The translations under genes and the position numbers were made by a program. The notes under the pieces were generated by a model, which searched no databases, was not told the origin of the DNA, and saw only the letters and a program-made list of their open reading frames with translations. DNA of 64,000 nucleotides, taken from positions 124,001-188,000 of the forward strand of contig JAIQFV010000013.1 in NCBI GenBank assembly GCA_020073085.1, given 5' to 3'. Of the stretch, positions 37,606-46,236 are shown in pieces. Position 1 is the first letter of the stretch, and every line of letters starts with the position of its first letter. The stretch comes from Terriglobia bacterium (lineage in GTDB: Bacteria; Acidobacteriota; Terriglobia; JAIQFV01).

Positions 37606-40600
37606 ATGGCAGATCTGAACTCACATCGACCGGTTTTCTTTGATCCCCACCAACGCCGCTGGTGGAAATGGCGACAGGGTTTCTTCTCCCTGGCCGCCCT
37701 GCTGGCGGTTGTCATGGTGATTTTTGTTGCGAATGTTTTGAGTCAGCCTCGCCTGACTTCGTTAGGGCTTCCGGATCTGACGCGGGCTTACCGTCCGGTC
37801 CCAGGGGAACTCTCAAAGCCGGGAATGTCGCCCAAGGAACGTCGCAAGCGCCGGCTCAACCGGATGATAACCCGACTGGAAAACCTGAACAAGGGTCAAG
37901 GGGCCAAACAGTCCCAGGTCGACACCTCGATCAAAGAGTTCTCCGCTCTCATGATCGCATTCTTTGTCAACTGGGATGCAACCAGCTTGACCTCGTTTCT
38001 CGCCCACTACGATAAGATCGACGTTCTTGTCCCCGAATGGCTCCAACTCGGAGACGCCAACGGAACCCTCATCAAGAAGGATGATGAGGAGAAAGCCAGG
38101 ATCGTCCGTGACTTCATCAAGCATGGCCAGGTTGATGTCAAGATCATGCCGCTGCTGAACAATTTCAATGGGCAGGTCTGGGAAAGCGAATTGCTGGCCC
38201 GATTCCTGGCGAACCCACACGCCCGCAAGCGGCTGATTGACGACCTCGTTCCCTTCCTGAAGGAGAACGGTTTCATCGGAGTGAACGTCGATTTCGAGAA
38301 TGTCCCGCGCAAGTCCCAGCGAGATCTGCACGCCTTCATGCAGGAACTTTATCACGCACTGCACACCGAAAACCTCCTGGTTTCGCAGGACCTGCCCGCT
38401 TCCGACGGTGAATTCGACTATGGATTCTATGCCGCCGTGAACGACTTCATCGTCCTGATGAATTACGACCAACACTGGGAAAACTCGGACCCCGGCCCGG
38501 TGGCCTCGCAGGATTGGTTTCTCAGCAATGTTCAGGACCGCCTTGAGAAGATCCCGCACGACAAGCTGGTCATTGCCTTGGCGAATTATGGATATGATTG
38601 GGGTGTTCTGGGGAAGAAGCGTTACTCCGGGAAGTCCATCACCTTCCAGGATGCCATGCGCACAGCCAAGGAGTCCGACGCCAGTCCCGAGCTGGATCCA
38701 GACTCCCTGAATCCAAACTTCGAGTACTACGACGAGAGTAATCGAGTCCACCAGGTGTGGTTCCTCGACGGGGTGACCATCTTCAACCAGATTGCGCAGA
38801 CAAAAGCGCTGTCCCCGCACGGTTATGCGCTCTGGCGTCTCGGTTCGGAGGATCCCTCGGTGTGGCACGTCCTTGCAGAATTCCAAACAGACTCCAAGGT
38901 GGCGGATCAGTTACGACCCCTGAAGTACGGGTACGATGTGGACTACAACGGGGACGGCGAGTTGCTGACAATCCAGAACGTTCCCCAGACGGGAGAGCGC
39001 GATCTGACTCTCGATCCCCAAATCAATCTGGTGACGGATGAGTCCTTCCCGAAGCTCCCGTTGGGCTATCTCATTGACCGGCGGGGCCGGCAAAAAAACA
39101 AGATGGCGCTCACCTTCGATGACGGACCTGACCCACACTATACGCCTGAGATCCTCGATGTCCTGAAAGAGTACAAGGCCCCCGCCACTTTCTTTTTGGT
39201 GGGTCTGGAGGCGGAGAGCAACATTGGAATCGTCCGAAGGATGGTGGAGGAGGGCCACGAGATCGGGAACCACACCTTCACGCATCCCAATATTGGGGAT
39301 GTTTCCGCGCGGCAGCTGGGGATTGAATTGAACCTGACGCAGAGGCTGTTCGAAAGCAAGCTGGGAAGGGAATCGCTGTTCTTCCGGCCGCCGTACGGCG
39401 TCGATTCGGAACCGGAGGTCCCGGCCGAGGTTCAGCCCCTCGAAGTCGTGCAGAATATGGGGTATCTGCTGGTCGGGGAGCGGCCGGACTCCAATGACTG
39501 GTATGTCAGAGACCCGGATCAGATTGTCAAGACGGTACTCGAACAGGCGTCCCGCGGAAACGTGCTGCTCCTTCACGATGCCGGCGGAAATCGTGATGCC
39601 ACAGTGGTGGCGCTTCCCCGTATCATCACCGAGCTCCGCCGGAACGGGTACGAGTTGGTGTCACTGTCTGCCCTGCTGGGCCGGACCCGCGATGCCGTCA
39701 TGCCTCCCGTGCCCGGCAATGAGCAATGGCGGGCTCGTCTCGATGATGTCGCCTTCACCTTTTTCAGCGTGCTGGATCACGCCTTTCACTGGCTGTTCCT
39801 GATTGGAATTGTCTTTGGCATCGGCCGGTTCATTTTCATCGGGACCCTTGCCATCATCCAGGAGATCCTGCGCCACCGTGAAAAATTCAACGAGAATTTC
39901 ACGCCCTTCGTGAGCGTCATCGTGCCGGCGCATAACGAGGAAAAGGTGATCGTGCGGACCATCGCCACCCTGCTCCGCTCAAACTATCCCCGCTTCGACG
40001 TCATCGTCGTCGATGATGGCTCCACGGATACCACGGCCGCCAGCGTGACGGAAGTTTTCGGCAAGGACCCGCGGGTACGGCTCTTTGTCCAGGAAAACAC
40101 GGGAAAGGCGGGCGCCCTGAACTTCGGGTTGGAGCAATCGGTCTCTGAGATCATCATCGCCCTGGACGCGGACACGCTGTTCGACCGGGATACGATGCGC
40201 AAGCTGGTGCGTCATTTCGAGGAGAAGGAAGTGGGAGCGGTGGCCGGCAATACCAAGGTGGGCAACCGTGTCAACATGCTCACCCGGTGGCAGGCCCTGG
40301 AATACATCACTTCGCAGAACCTGGACCGCCGGGCCTTTGATGCCCTGAACTGCATTACGGTGGTTCCGGGCGCCGTGGGGGCGTGGCGACGCGATCTGAT
40401 TCAGAAAGTGGGTGGCTTCGCCAATGACACCCTGGCGGAAGACACGGATTTGACCATCTCCATCCGGCGCCTCGGCTACGACATTGTCTTCGAAGACGAA
40501 GCGATGGCATACACGGAAGCGCCGGACACCATTCGGAACTTCATCAAACAGCGCTTCCGCTGGACGTTTGGGACGATGCAATCGGTGTGGAAGCATCGAG

Positions 40601-41016
40601 ACACCCTGCTGCGCCGGCGCTACGGCTCGCTCGGCTGGATCGCGCTGCCGAACATCGTGACCTTTCAGATCCTATTCCCGCTGATCTCGCCGCTGATGGA
40701 TTTTCTTATGATCGTGGCGGTCGCGCTCGCCGGACTCCAGCATCATTATCATGGGACGTCCTATTCCGCCACCAATCTGCTGCGCATCGCTTTGTTCTAT
40801 GCCATCTTTCTCGCCGTCGACTACTTCACCTGTGTGCTTGCTTTTGTCCTGGAGTGGAAGGAAGATTGGAAACTTCTGTTCTGGCTCTTCTGGCAGCGGC
40901 TGCTCTACCGGCAGGTGATGTACTACATCGCGGCGAAATCGGTGGTGGCCGCGATACGGGGCCGCTCCGTCGCCTGGGCCAAGGTGGAACGCAAAGCCAC
41001 CGTGCCGATGGGGTGA
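37606..41016 (+). CDS. Trifunctional GH18-like / polysaccharide deacetylase / GT2 synthase fusion protein
   Basis: 1136 residues from ATG 37606. After one membrane helix (about 25-48) comes a GH18-type barrel with GVNVDFENV (catalytic DxE near 229-231). Next a NodB deacetylase with TFDDGPD (near 503), NHTFTHP and RPPYG. Then two helices (720-750) and a processive GT2 synthase with VIVPAHNEE (near 768), DADT, EDTDL and QRFRW, plus three or four C-terminal helices. This joins in one chain what Pga-type exopolysaccharide systems split between a synthase and a deacetylase/hydrolase, so it likely makes and trims an N-acetylhexosamine polymer. Its last 39 codons are duplicated at 55118. ATG 37606 begins the membrane-proximal sequence; the open frame to 37558 looks unconserved. 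Confidence 0.88.
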   Translation: MADLNSHRPVFFDPHQRRWWKWRQGFFSLAALLAVVMVIFVANVLSQPRLTSLGLPDLTRAYRPVPGELSKPGMSPKERRKRRLNRMITRLENLNKGQGAKQSQVDTSIKEFSALMIAFFVNWDATSLTSFLAHYDKIDVLVPEWLQLGDANGTLIKKDDEEKARIVRDFIKHGQVDVKIMPLLNNFNGQVWESELLARFLANPHARKRLIDDLVPFLKENGFIGVNVDFENVPRKSQRDLHAFMQELYHALHTENLLVSQDLPASDGEFDYGFYAAVNDFIVLMNYDQHWENSDPGPVASQDWFLSNVQDRLEKIPHDKLVIALANYGYDWGVLGKKRYSGKSITFQDAMRTAKESDASPELDPDSLNPNFEYYDESNRVHQVWFLDGVTIFNQIAQTKALSPHGYALWRLGSEDPSVWHVLAEFQTDSKVADQLRPLKYGYDVDYNGDGELLTIQNVPQTGERDLTLDPQINLVTDESFPKLPLGYLIDRRGRQKNKMALTFDDGPDPHYTPEILDVLKEYKAPATFFLVGLEAESNIGIVRRMVEEGHEIGNHTFTHPNIGDVSARQLGIELNLTQRLFESKLGRESLFFRPPYGVDSEPEVPAEVQPLEVVQNMGYLLVGERPDSNDWYVRDPDQIVKTVLEQASRGNVLLLHDAGGNRDATVVALPRIITELRRNGYELVSLSALLGRTRDAVMPPVPGNEQWRARLDDVAFTFFSVLDHAFHWLFLIGIVFGIGRFIFIGTLAIIQEILRHREKFNENFTPFVSVIVPAHNEEKVIVRTIATLLRSNYPRFDVIVVDDGSTDTTAASVTEVFGKDPRVRLFVQENTGKAGALNFGLEQSVSEIIIALDADTLFDRDTMRKLVRHFEEKEVGAVAGNTKVGNRVNMLTRWQALEYITSQNLDRRAFDALNCITVVPGAVGAWRRDLIQKVGGFANDTLAEDTDLTISIRRLGYDIVFEDEAMAYTEAPDTIRNFIKQRFRWTFGTMQSVWKHRDTLLRRRYGSLGWIALPNIVTFQILFPLISPLMDFLMIVAVALAGLQHHYHGTSYSATNLLRIALFYAIFLAVDYFTCVLAFVLEWKEDWKLLFWLFWQRLLYRQVMYYIAAKSVVAAIRGRSVAWAKVERKATVPMG

Positions 41017-41040
41017 GGCCCACCCCCGGGCGATTCATCG
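40900..41040. repeat. 141-bp direct repeat, left copy (end of the GT2 fusion gene)
   Basis: Covers the last 38 codons and stop of the fusion gene plus 24 bp downstream; identical to 55118-55258. Confidence 0.95.
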
Positions 41041-41076
41041 CGGAGAACCTGCTTTCATCCTGATGCGGCGGTAACC

Positions 41077-41262
41077 CAACTCCGTAGGAGTGACATATTT
41101 ATAGCCTTACCGAACCCCTTCTCTCCCTATTGGGTTGAACCCCGTCAGGGGTGACATCTGAATTGCAATTCTTACCCACGACGTGAGATACATTTTCAAG
41201 CCAGTAGAGAGATGACGCGGGAGGTTAACAGCCTAGAATGGCACCCCTGACAGGGTTAGACC
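41077..41262. repeat. Partial MITE-like palindromic element, left copy
   Basis: Starts with the 29-bp terminal sequence (ACTCCGTAGGAGT hairpin) and contains ACCCCGTCAGGGGT and its inverted partner, but lacks the far terminal repeat found in the copy at 55328-55570. About four-fifths identical to it by eye. With the promoter and operator at 41307-41386 it accounts for the gene-free stretch 41017-41386. Confidence 0.75.
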
Positions 41263-41306
41263 ATGGAATGGTCTTAACTATCATGATATTAAAACACTTA
41301 CTGAGC

Positions 41307-41333
41307 TTGACAATCAATGGTTTCAGTTATAAC
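41307..41333 (+). promoter_or_regulatory. Candidate promoter of the AbiE-like pair
   Basis: TTGACA at 41307-41312 and TATAAC at 41328-41333, spacing 15 bp (short). The -10 box touches the operator-like repeats. Confidence 0.5.
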
Positions 41334-41386
41334 ATGGCCGTGGTAATTAACATGGCCATGTTATATATCATGGCCATGGTGGCCAT
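41328..41386. promoter_or_regulatory. Operator-like palindrome cluster before the AbiE-like pair
   Basis: A perfect 16-bp palindrome TAACATGGCCATGTTA (41348-41363) is flanked by two imperfect copies of the ACATGGCC/GGCCATG unit (41328-41346 and 41367-41386), the last touching the start codon at 41387. AbiEi-type antitoxins repress their own operon by binding repeats in this position. Confidence 0.65.
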
Positions 41387-42619
41387 ATGCCAATCAATCT
41401 TCAGGACCGACCTGCGTCAAGAGAGGGTGATTTCGTCCGCCTGCTTGCCAATCTGTTTCGTCGAGCGGGTTGGCGCATTGTGCGCGAACTCAAACCAGGC
41501 CCGGAAGATTGGCGCCCGGATCTTGTCGTTGATTCAGGAGACAAAAAATATATCATCGAAGTCAAAAGGGCCCCAGAAAGCCGGCGCGACCGGCTAATTC
41601 CCCTTTTATCTCAAGCCATCCTGCAGGCGCAGTCGGCTGCGCGGCAGTTTCCTGAGTCCGTCGCCCCGGTCGCGGTAGTCGTTTCCAAGCATATCCCCGA
41701 TTCAGCGGCGGACCAGGTCAAACAGTTCGCCATGCGCCACGTTCCCTCAGTGGGAATCGGAATGATTGACTCCGAAGGCTTCCGAGTCTTTTTCGGGTAT
41801 GGACTGGAAGCGTTCAACAGCGAGAGATCTGGCTCTTCCGCGCAGGTTTTGTCAGAGGAGCGTTGGCGGCCCTCACATATCTTCTCCGATCTCAACCAAT
41901 GGATGCTGAAAATTCTGCTCTCTGCGAATATCCCGGAATCCCTTCTGTCCGCACCCCGAGCGCGGTGCCAGAATGCTACGCAACTCGCGCAGGCAGCGGA
42001 TGTTTCGGTGATGAGCGCCTCCCGATTTCTCAGACAATTATCGATTGAGGGATTTCTGGACGTACGCAAAGGCTGGTTGCGCCTCGTGCGGACTGATGAA
42101 TTGATGAAGCGTTGGCTGAATGCAAACCCAAGGAGCGTCCGGGAGGTCCCTGCTCACTGGATCATCAGAGGCCGCGAGGAACAGATCTCCCTTGCGGTTC
42201 GCTCCTACGTTGCACATATGGACGCGACTGCAGCACGGCCTCGAAAATCTCGTGAAGGCCGACTCCCCCGCGTTCCACCTCGAATCTGCTTAGGACTTTA
42301 TGCGGCTGCTGATGCGCTTGGCTTCGGATTTGTGCGGGGCGTGCCACCGTATCTTTACCTGGAGCGGCTGGAATCCGAAGCTCTGAAACTGCTCGGACTC
42401 TCTACTGAGGACGCCGACCGGCATCCTGACGTCTATCTGAGAATCCCTCAGAATGATGAGGCGATCTTTCGTGCTCTAGTCCGACAGCAGGGTGTTCCAG
42501 TTTCTGACATTATCCAGGTATGGCTCGACGTGTCCAATCACCCTGCCAGAGGAAAAGAACAGGCAGAGGAGATCTGGCGCCGAGTCCTTGCACCAGCCAT
42601 CCATAAGGCAGAAGAATGA
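41387..42619 (+). CDS. AbiEi-like antitoxin/regulator with N-terminal PD-(D/E)XK-like domain
   Basis: 410 residues. The first 110 look like a restriction-endonuclease-like fold (D45 in RPDLVV, E58-V-K60 in YIIEVKR). A winged helix follows (ATQLAQAADVSVMSASRFLR, about 200-240), then a C-terminal region as in AbiEi-type antitoxins of type IV toxin-antitoxin systems (LGLYAAADALGFGFVRGVPP, YLYLERLESEALKLLGL). Its stop overlaps the next start (ATGA), so the two products are coupled. Which activity the nuclease-like part keeps is unknown. Confidence 0.65.
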   Translation: MPINLQDRPASREGDFVRLLANLFRRAGWRIVRELKPGPEDWRPDLVVDSGDKKYIIEVKRAPESRRDRLIPLLSQAILQAQSAARQFPESVAPVAVVVSKHIPDSAADQVKQFAMRHVPSVGIGMIDSEGFRVFFGYGLEAFNSERSGSSAQVLSEERWRPSHIFSDLNQWMLKILLSANIPESLLSAPRARCQNATQLAQAADVSVMSASRFLRQLSIEGFLDVRKGWLRLVRTDELMKRWLNANPRSVREVPAHWIIRGREEQISLAVRSYVAHMDATAARPRKSREGRLPRVPPRICLGLYAAADALGFGFVRGVPPYLYLERLESEALKLLGLSTEDADRHPDVYLRIPQNDEAIFRALVRQQGVPVSDIIQVWLDVSNHPARGKEQAEEIWRRVLAPAIHKAEE

Positions 42620-43440
42620 GGAGTAACAGCGAGAACGATCAATTTGCGCGATTAATCACTTCAATTGAGCCATGGCTGGGAGAGGTAGTGATCATCGGTG
42701 GGTGGGCTCACAGACTTTACCGCCTCGATGCCCGCGCACAACTGCTTGACTACATGCCAGTATTCACTGTAGATGCGGACATTGCGCTCCCATCCAACCT
42801 GAAAGTTGAAAGAAAGGATATTCGGGAATGTCTCGTCGACCATGGGTTCAAAGAGGATCGAATGGGGGAGGACAAGCCTCCGGTCACCCATTATCATCTC
42901 GCGGAGGATGGGACCGGTTTCTACGCTGAATTCTTGACCCCATCGACCGGGGGTGAACATCGGCGCGACGGAACGAGCAATTCGACCATGACGATCGCTG
43001 GGGTGGTCTCCCAGAAACTCAGATTCATTGAAATATTACTGAATGCTCCTTGGACAGTGGATCTGGATCAGACGAATGGCTTTCCGTTCGAGGAAGCGAT
43101 ACGAGTGAGAATTGCCAATCCGGCCGCTTTCCTGGCACATAAACTTCTGATCGAAAAGAGGCGAACTAGTACCAGGCATCCGAAGGACATCTTGTACATA
43201 CATGACACACTTGAAACCTTTGGCGGACGTCTTCAAGAGTTGAACGCGGAATGGAAGAATCATATCGGACCGATACTATCTCCGAAAAACGTCAGGCTGA
43301 TAGAGCGCTCAGCAGAGAGCCTCTTCCATGAAGTCACCGACCCCGTCCGCGAAGCGGCCCTGATCGCCAGCGGCAGGAGCCTTTCTCCAGAACGGATTCG
43401 CGAGATTTGTAATTGGGGATTGAAACAAGTCTTTGGTTGA
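42616..43440 (+). CDS. Nucleotidyltransferase-fold toxin-like protein (AbiEii-like)
   Basis: 274 residues. The nucleotidyltransferase signature is IIGGWAHRLYR (G28, G29) with TVDADIAL (D53, D55), the GG...DxD layout of Pol-beta-type minimal transferases. The fold resembles NTP_transf_8/GSU2403-type proteins. Encoded by an ATGA overlap with the winged-helix gene, it fits the toxin half of an AbiE-type pair, which typically blocks tRNA function or translation. Target not predictable. Confidence 0.68.
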   Translation: MRSNSENDQFARLITSIEPWLGEVVIIGGWAHRLYRLDARAQLLDYMPVFTVDADIALPSNLKVERKDIRECLVDHGFKEDRMGEDKPPVTHYHLAEDGTGFYAEFLTPSTGGEHRRDGTSNSTMTIAGVVSQKLRFIEILLNAPWTVDLDQTNGFPFEEAIRVRIANPAAFLAHKLLIEKRRTSTRHPKDILYIHDTLETFGGRLQELNAEWKNHIGPILSPKNVRLIERSAESLFHEVTDPVREAALIASGRSLSPERIREICNWGLKQVFG

Positions 43441-43780
43441 GTGCGCCTGGGGGATGCCAATCAAACTGCAAGCGTTTCATGCCCTCAATTCTTGAGAGCC
43501 ATCCCGGTACGCGAAAAGTGAAAACCATTCTCATACATATAGGGGTTGATTACAGTGACAGTCACTGGAAGAGGGGCACAGTCCCTCTGGGCTCAGCAGA
43601 CACCCCAGCGTATTTGCGTTCTTCAAACATATTACTTTTCGGAGGCTTTGGCGCTACAATGCTTGACAAGCCCTTGGGCTTGACCCCGGCCCGGGCGATC
43701 GGAAAAGTCGCTCGGATGACCCTTCGGAAATGTCTGCGATTAATCATCAGATCAACACAATAAGGTAGGACGAGTCGCGC
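43441..43780. other. Intergenic region upstream of hsdM
   Basis: 340 bp without a convincing gene. It holds a 16-bp perfect palindrome CAAGCCCTTGGGCTTG (43667-43682), with no T-tract after it; perhaps a regulator site. A TACAAT box lies just before it. Confidence 0.4.
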
Positions 43781-45781
43781 ATGAGCAGCAATAACCTCAA
43801 TTGGATTGCCAATTTCATTTGGGGCGTCGCCGATGACGTGCTCCGCGACATTTACGTTCGCGGAAAATACCGCGACGTGATTTTGCCGATGACGGTCATC
43901 CGGCGCCTCGATGCCGTCCTGGAACCGACGAAACAGGCGGTGCTGGATATGAAGAAGCGCCTCGACAAGTCCCGTATCACGAATCAGGACGCTGCGCTTC
44001 GGGACGCTGCAAAGCAGGCGTTCTACAATTCCTCACCATTTACCCTTCGCGATCTGAAGGCCCGCGCCAGGCAGCAGCAGCTCAAGGCCGACTTCGAAAC
44101 TTATCTCGATGGCTTTTCGCCCAACGTCCAGGAGATTCTCGACAAATTCAAACTCCGCAACCAGATCGAAACGCTTGTCGAAGCCGACATCCTTGGAAGC
44201 CTGATCGAAAAATTTCTCGACAGCTCCGTCAATTTGGGACCCCAACCGGTCCCTAACCTGGATGGCTCGGAACGACTGCCCGGACTCGACAACCACGCCA
44301 TGGGGACCATCTTCGAGGAACTAATCCGCCGCTTTAACGAAGAGAACAACGAAGAGGCCGGTGAACACTTCACCCCGCGCGATGTGGTGACATTGATGGC
44401 GGATCTGGTCTTCCTGCCCATCGCCGACCAGATCCAGTCAGGCACTTACCTGGTTTATGACGGCGCCTGTGGCACGGGTGGCATGCTCACAGTCGCGGAG
44501 CAACGGCTCACCGAGTTGGCAAAAGAACATGGAAAGGAGGTCTCGATCCATCTTTTTGGCCAGGAGGTTAACGCCGAGACCTACGCCATCACAAAAGCCG
44601 ATCTCCTGTTGAAGGGCGAAGGCGAAGAGGCGGAGAACTTTCGCCATTGTTCCACCCTTTCGCTGGACGGGTTTCCCGCTCGCGAGTTCGACTTCATGCT
44701 TTCCAACCCGCCCTACGGCAAGAGCTGGAAGACCGATCTCGAGCGGATGGGCGGCAAAGGCGATATTCGAGATCCGCGTTTTGTTATTGAACATGGAGGC
44801 GATCCGGAGTTCAGTCTTATCACCCGCTCGAGCGACGGGCAACTCATGTTCTTGGTGAACAAGCTGTCCAAGATGAAACATGGCACGCCGCTTGGCAGTC
44901 GCATCGCGGAAGTGCACAACGGATCGTCGCTCTTCACCGGGGATGCCGGACAGGGCGAGAGCAACATCCGCCGATGGATTCTCGAGAACGACTGGCTCGA
45001 AGCGATCATCGCGCTGCCGCTCAACATGTTTTACAACACCGGCATCGCCACCTACGTTTGGGTCCTCACCAACCGCAAGCCTGCGCACCGCCGGGGTGAG
45101 GTGCAGCTTATCGATGCAACTCAGTGGTTCAAGCCTTTACGCAAGAACCTCGGCAAGAAGAACTGCGAGTTGTCGGAAGAGGACATCCAGCGCATCTGCG
45201 ATACGTTCCTCGCGTTCAAGGAGACCGAGCAGTCGAAGATTTTTCCGAACGCCGCCTTCGGCTACTGGAAGGTGACGGTGGAGCGACCGCTCCGGCTCAA
45301 GGATGCGGACCCAAACCACGTTTATATTCCGAAAGAAATAAAGGCGCTCATGGAGAGCGCCAGGCGTGATGAGTCTGCTCAGCCGATCGTCCGGCGGATT
45401 CACAAGAAAGGGGCCGAGGCCGATCCGCTGTGTGGGCTGTTCGAGGCGACGGTGGACGGCAAGAAGTCCGTAGTCGAATATGAACCGGACTCCGAGCTCC
45501 GCGACACTGAACAAGTGCCCTTGCTGGAGAAAGGCGGAATCGAAGCGTTCATCCGCCGCGAAGTGCTGCCGCACGTGCCGGATGCTTGGTACGATCGCGA
45601 CAGCGTCAAGACGGGCTACGAGATCAGCTTTACGCGCTACTTCTACAAGCCGCAACCGCTGCGAACGCTGGAGGAGATCCGCACCGACATATTGGCGCTG
45701 GAGAAGGAGACCGAAGGGTTGCTGGACGAGATCGTCGGGGTCTCACGCGAAGACGCGAAGGCGCGAGGGGAGAAGGGGTGA
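43781..45781 (+). CDS. hsdM: Type I restriction-modification DNA methyltransferase subunit
   Basis: 666 residues. Motif I DGACGTGGM (near 227) and motif IV NPPY (near 309) define an N6-adenine methyltransferase; the N-terminal helical bundle and the AGEHFTPRDVV entry are typical of HsdM. It modifies adenine at sites chosen by HsdS. The last dozen codons fall inside a repeat unit (45744-45766) that borders the next gene, so the C terminus may have been rebuilt by that insertion. The stop overlaps the GTG of the next gene. Confidence 0.95.
   Translation: MSSNNLNWIANFIWGVADDVLRDIYVRGKYRDVILPMTVIRRLDAVLEPTKQAVLDMKKRLDKSRITNQDAALRDAAKQAFYNSSPFTLRDLKARARQQQLKADFETYLDGFSPNVQEILDKFKLRNQIETLVEADILGSLIEKFLDSSVNLGPQPVPNLDGSERLPGLDNHAMGTIFEELIRRFNEENNEEAGEHFTPRDVVTLMADLVFLPIADQIQSGTYLVYDGACGTGGMLTVAEQRLTELAKEHGKEVSIHLFGQEVNAETYAITKADLLLKGEGEEAENFRHCSTLSLDGFPAREFDFMLSNPPYGKSWKTDLERMGGKGDIRDPRFVIEHGGDPEFSLITRSSDGQLMFLVNKLSKMKHGTPLGSRIAEVHNGSSLFTGDAGQGESNIRRWILENDWLEAIIALPLNMFYNTGIATYVWVLTNRKPAHRRGEVQLIDATQWFKPLRKNLGKKNCELSEEDIQRICDTFLAFKETEQSKIFPNAAFGYWKVTVERPLRLKDADPNHVYIPKEIKALMESARRDESAQPIVRRIHKKGAEADPLCGLFEATVDGKKSVVEYEPDSELRDTEQVPLLEKGGIEAFIRREVLPHVPDAWYDRDSVKTGYEISFTRYFYKPQPLRTLEEIRTDILALEKETEGLLDEIVGVSREDAKARGEKG
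45744..45766. repeat. Left inverted repeat of the GxxExxY cassette
   Basis: Three GCGAAGRC-type units within the hsdM 3' end; inverted counterpart at 46162-46185 (about 21 of 23 positions match). Confidence 0.75.
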
Positions 45782-46236
45782 AGAACATCGAAGGAGTCTC
45801 CTCGGAGATCGTGGACGCGGCTTTTCACCTTCACAAGGACTTGGGACCCGGCCTACTCGAATCGGTGTATGAGGCTGTCCTGGCCCGACTGCTGGAGTGG
45901 CGGGGGCTGCGGGTCGAGCGTCAGAAGCCTATCGCAATCAGCTATGAGGGATTGCAATTCGATGAGGGGTTTCGGGCTGATCTGCTGGTTGAGGGGAAGG
46001 TTGTGGTGGAGCTGAAGTCCGTTGAAACGTTTGCCCCGGCTCAAGGCAAACAATTGTTGACCTACCTGCGGCTGCTGAATCTCCCGCTGGGCTTGCTGAT
46101 CAATTTCGGCGCGGCCACCTTCAAAGAAGACGTAAAGAGGGTTGTGAACAACCATCGCGATTTCGCGTCTTCGCGCCTTCGCGTGAACCAGGAACTCGCG
46201 CGAAGCCGCGAAGGACGCGAAGGGAAAGAATCATGA
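45778..46236 (+). CDS. GxxExxY-family protein inserted between hsdM and hsdS
   Basis: 152 residues from GTG 45778. The family motif is GPGLLESVY, with the PD-(D/E)XK-like core FRADLLVEGKVVVELKSVE (D...ExK). GxxExxY genes have no known function and occur near GCGAAGRC-type repeats, as here. Both ends overlap its neighbours (GTGA with hsdM, ATGA with hsdS), so all three are translationally coupled. The C-terminal 20 residues are encoded by repeat sequence. A restriction or repair nuclease accessory role is a guess. Confidence 0.8.
   Translation: MKNIEGVSSEIVDAAFHLHKDLGPGLLESVYEAVLARLLEWRGLRVERQKPIAISYEGLQFDEGFRADLLVEGKVVVELKSVETFAPAQGKQLLTYLRLLNLPLGLLINFGAATFKEDVKRVVNNHRDFASSRLRVNQELARSREGREGKES
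46162..46185. repeat. Right inverted repeat of the GxxExxY cassette
   Basis: Complement of the left repeat; further direct GCGAAG units follow at about 46195-46228. Confidence 0.75.

Noticed and set aside
43667-43682. CAAGCCCTTGGGCTTG palindrome as a terminator after the AbiE-like pair
   Set aside because: Loop too small for the full stem and no T-tract on either side; left as an unassigned palindrome.
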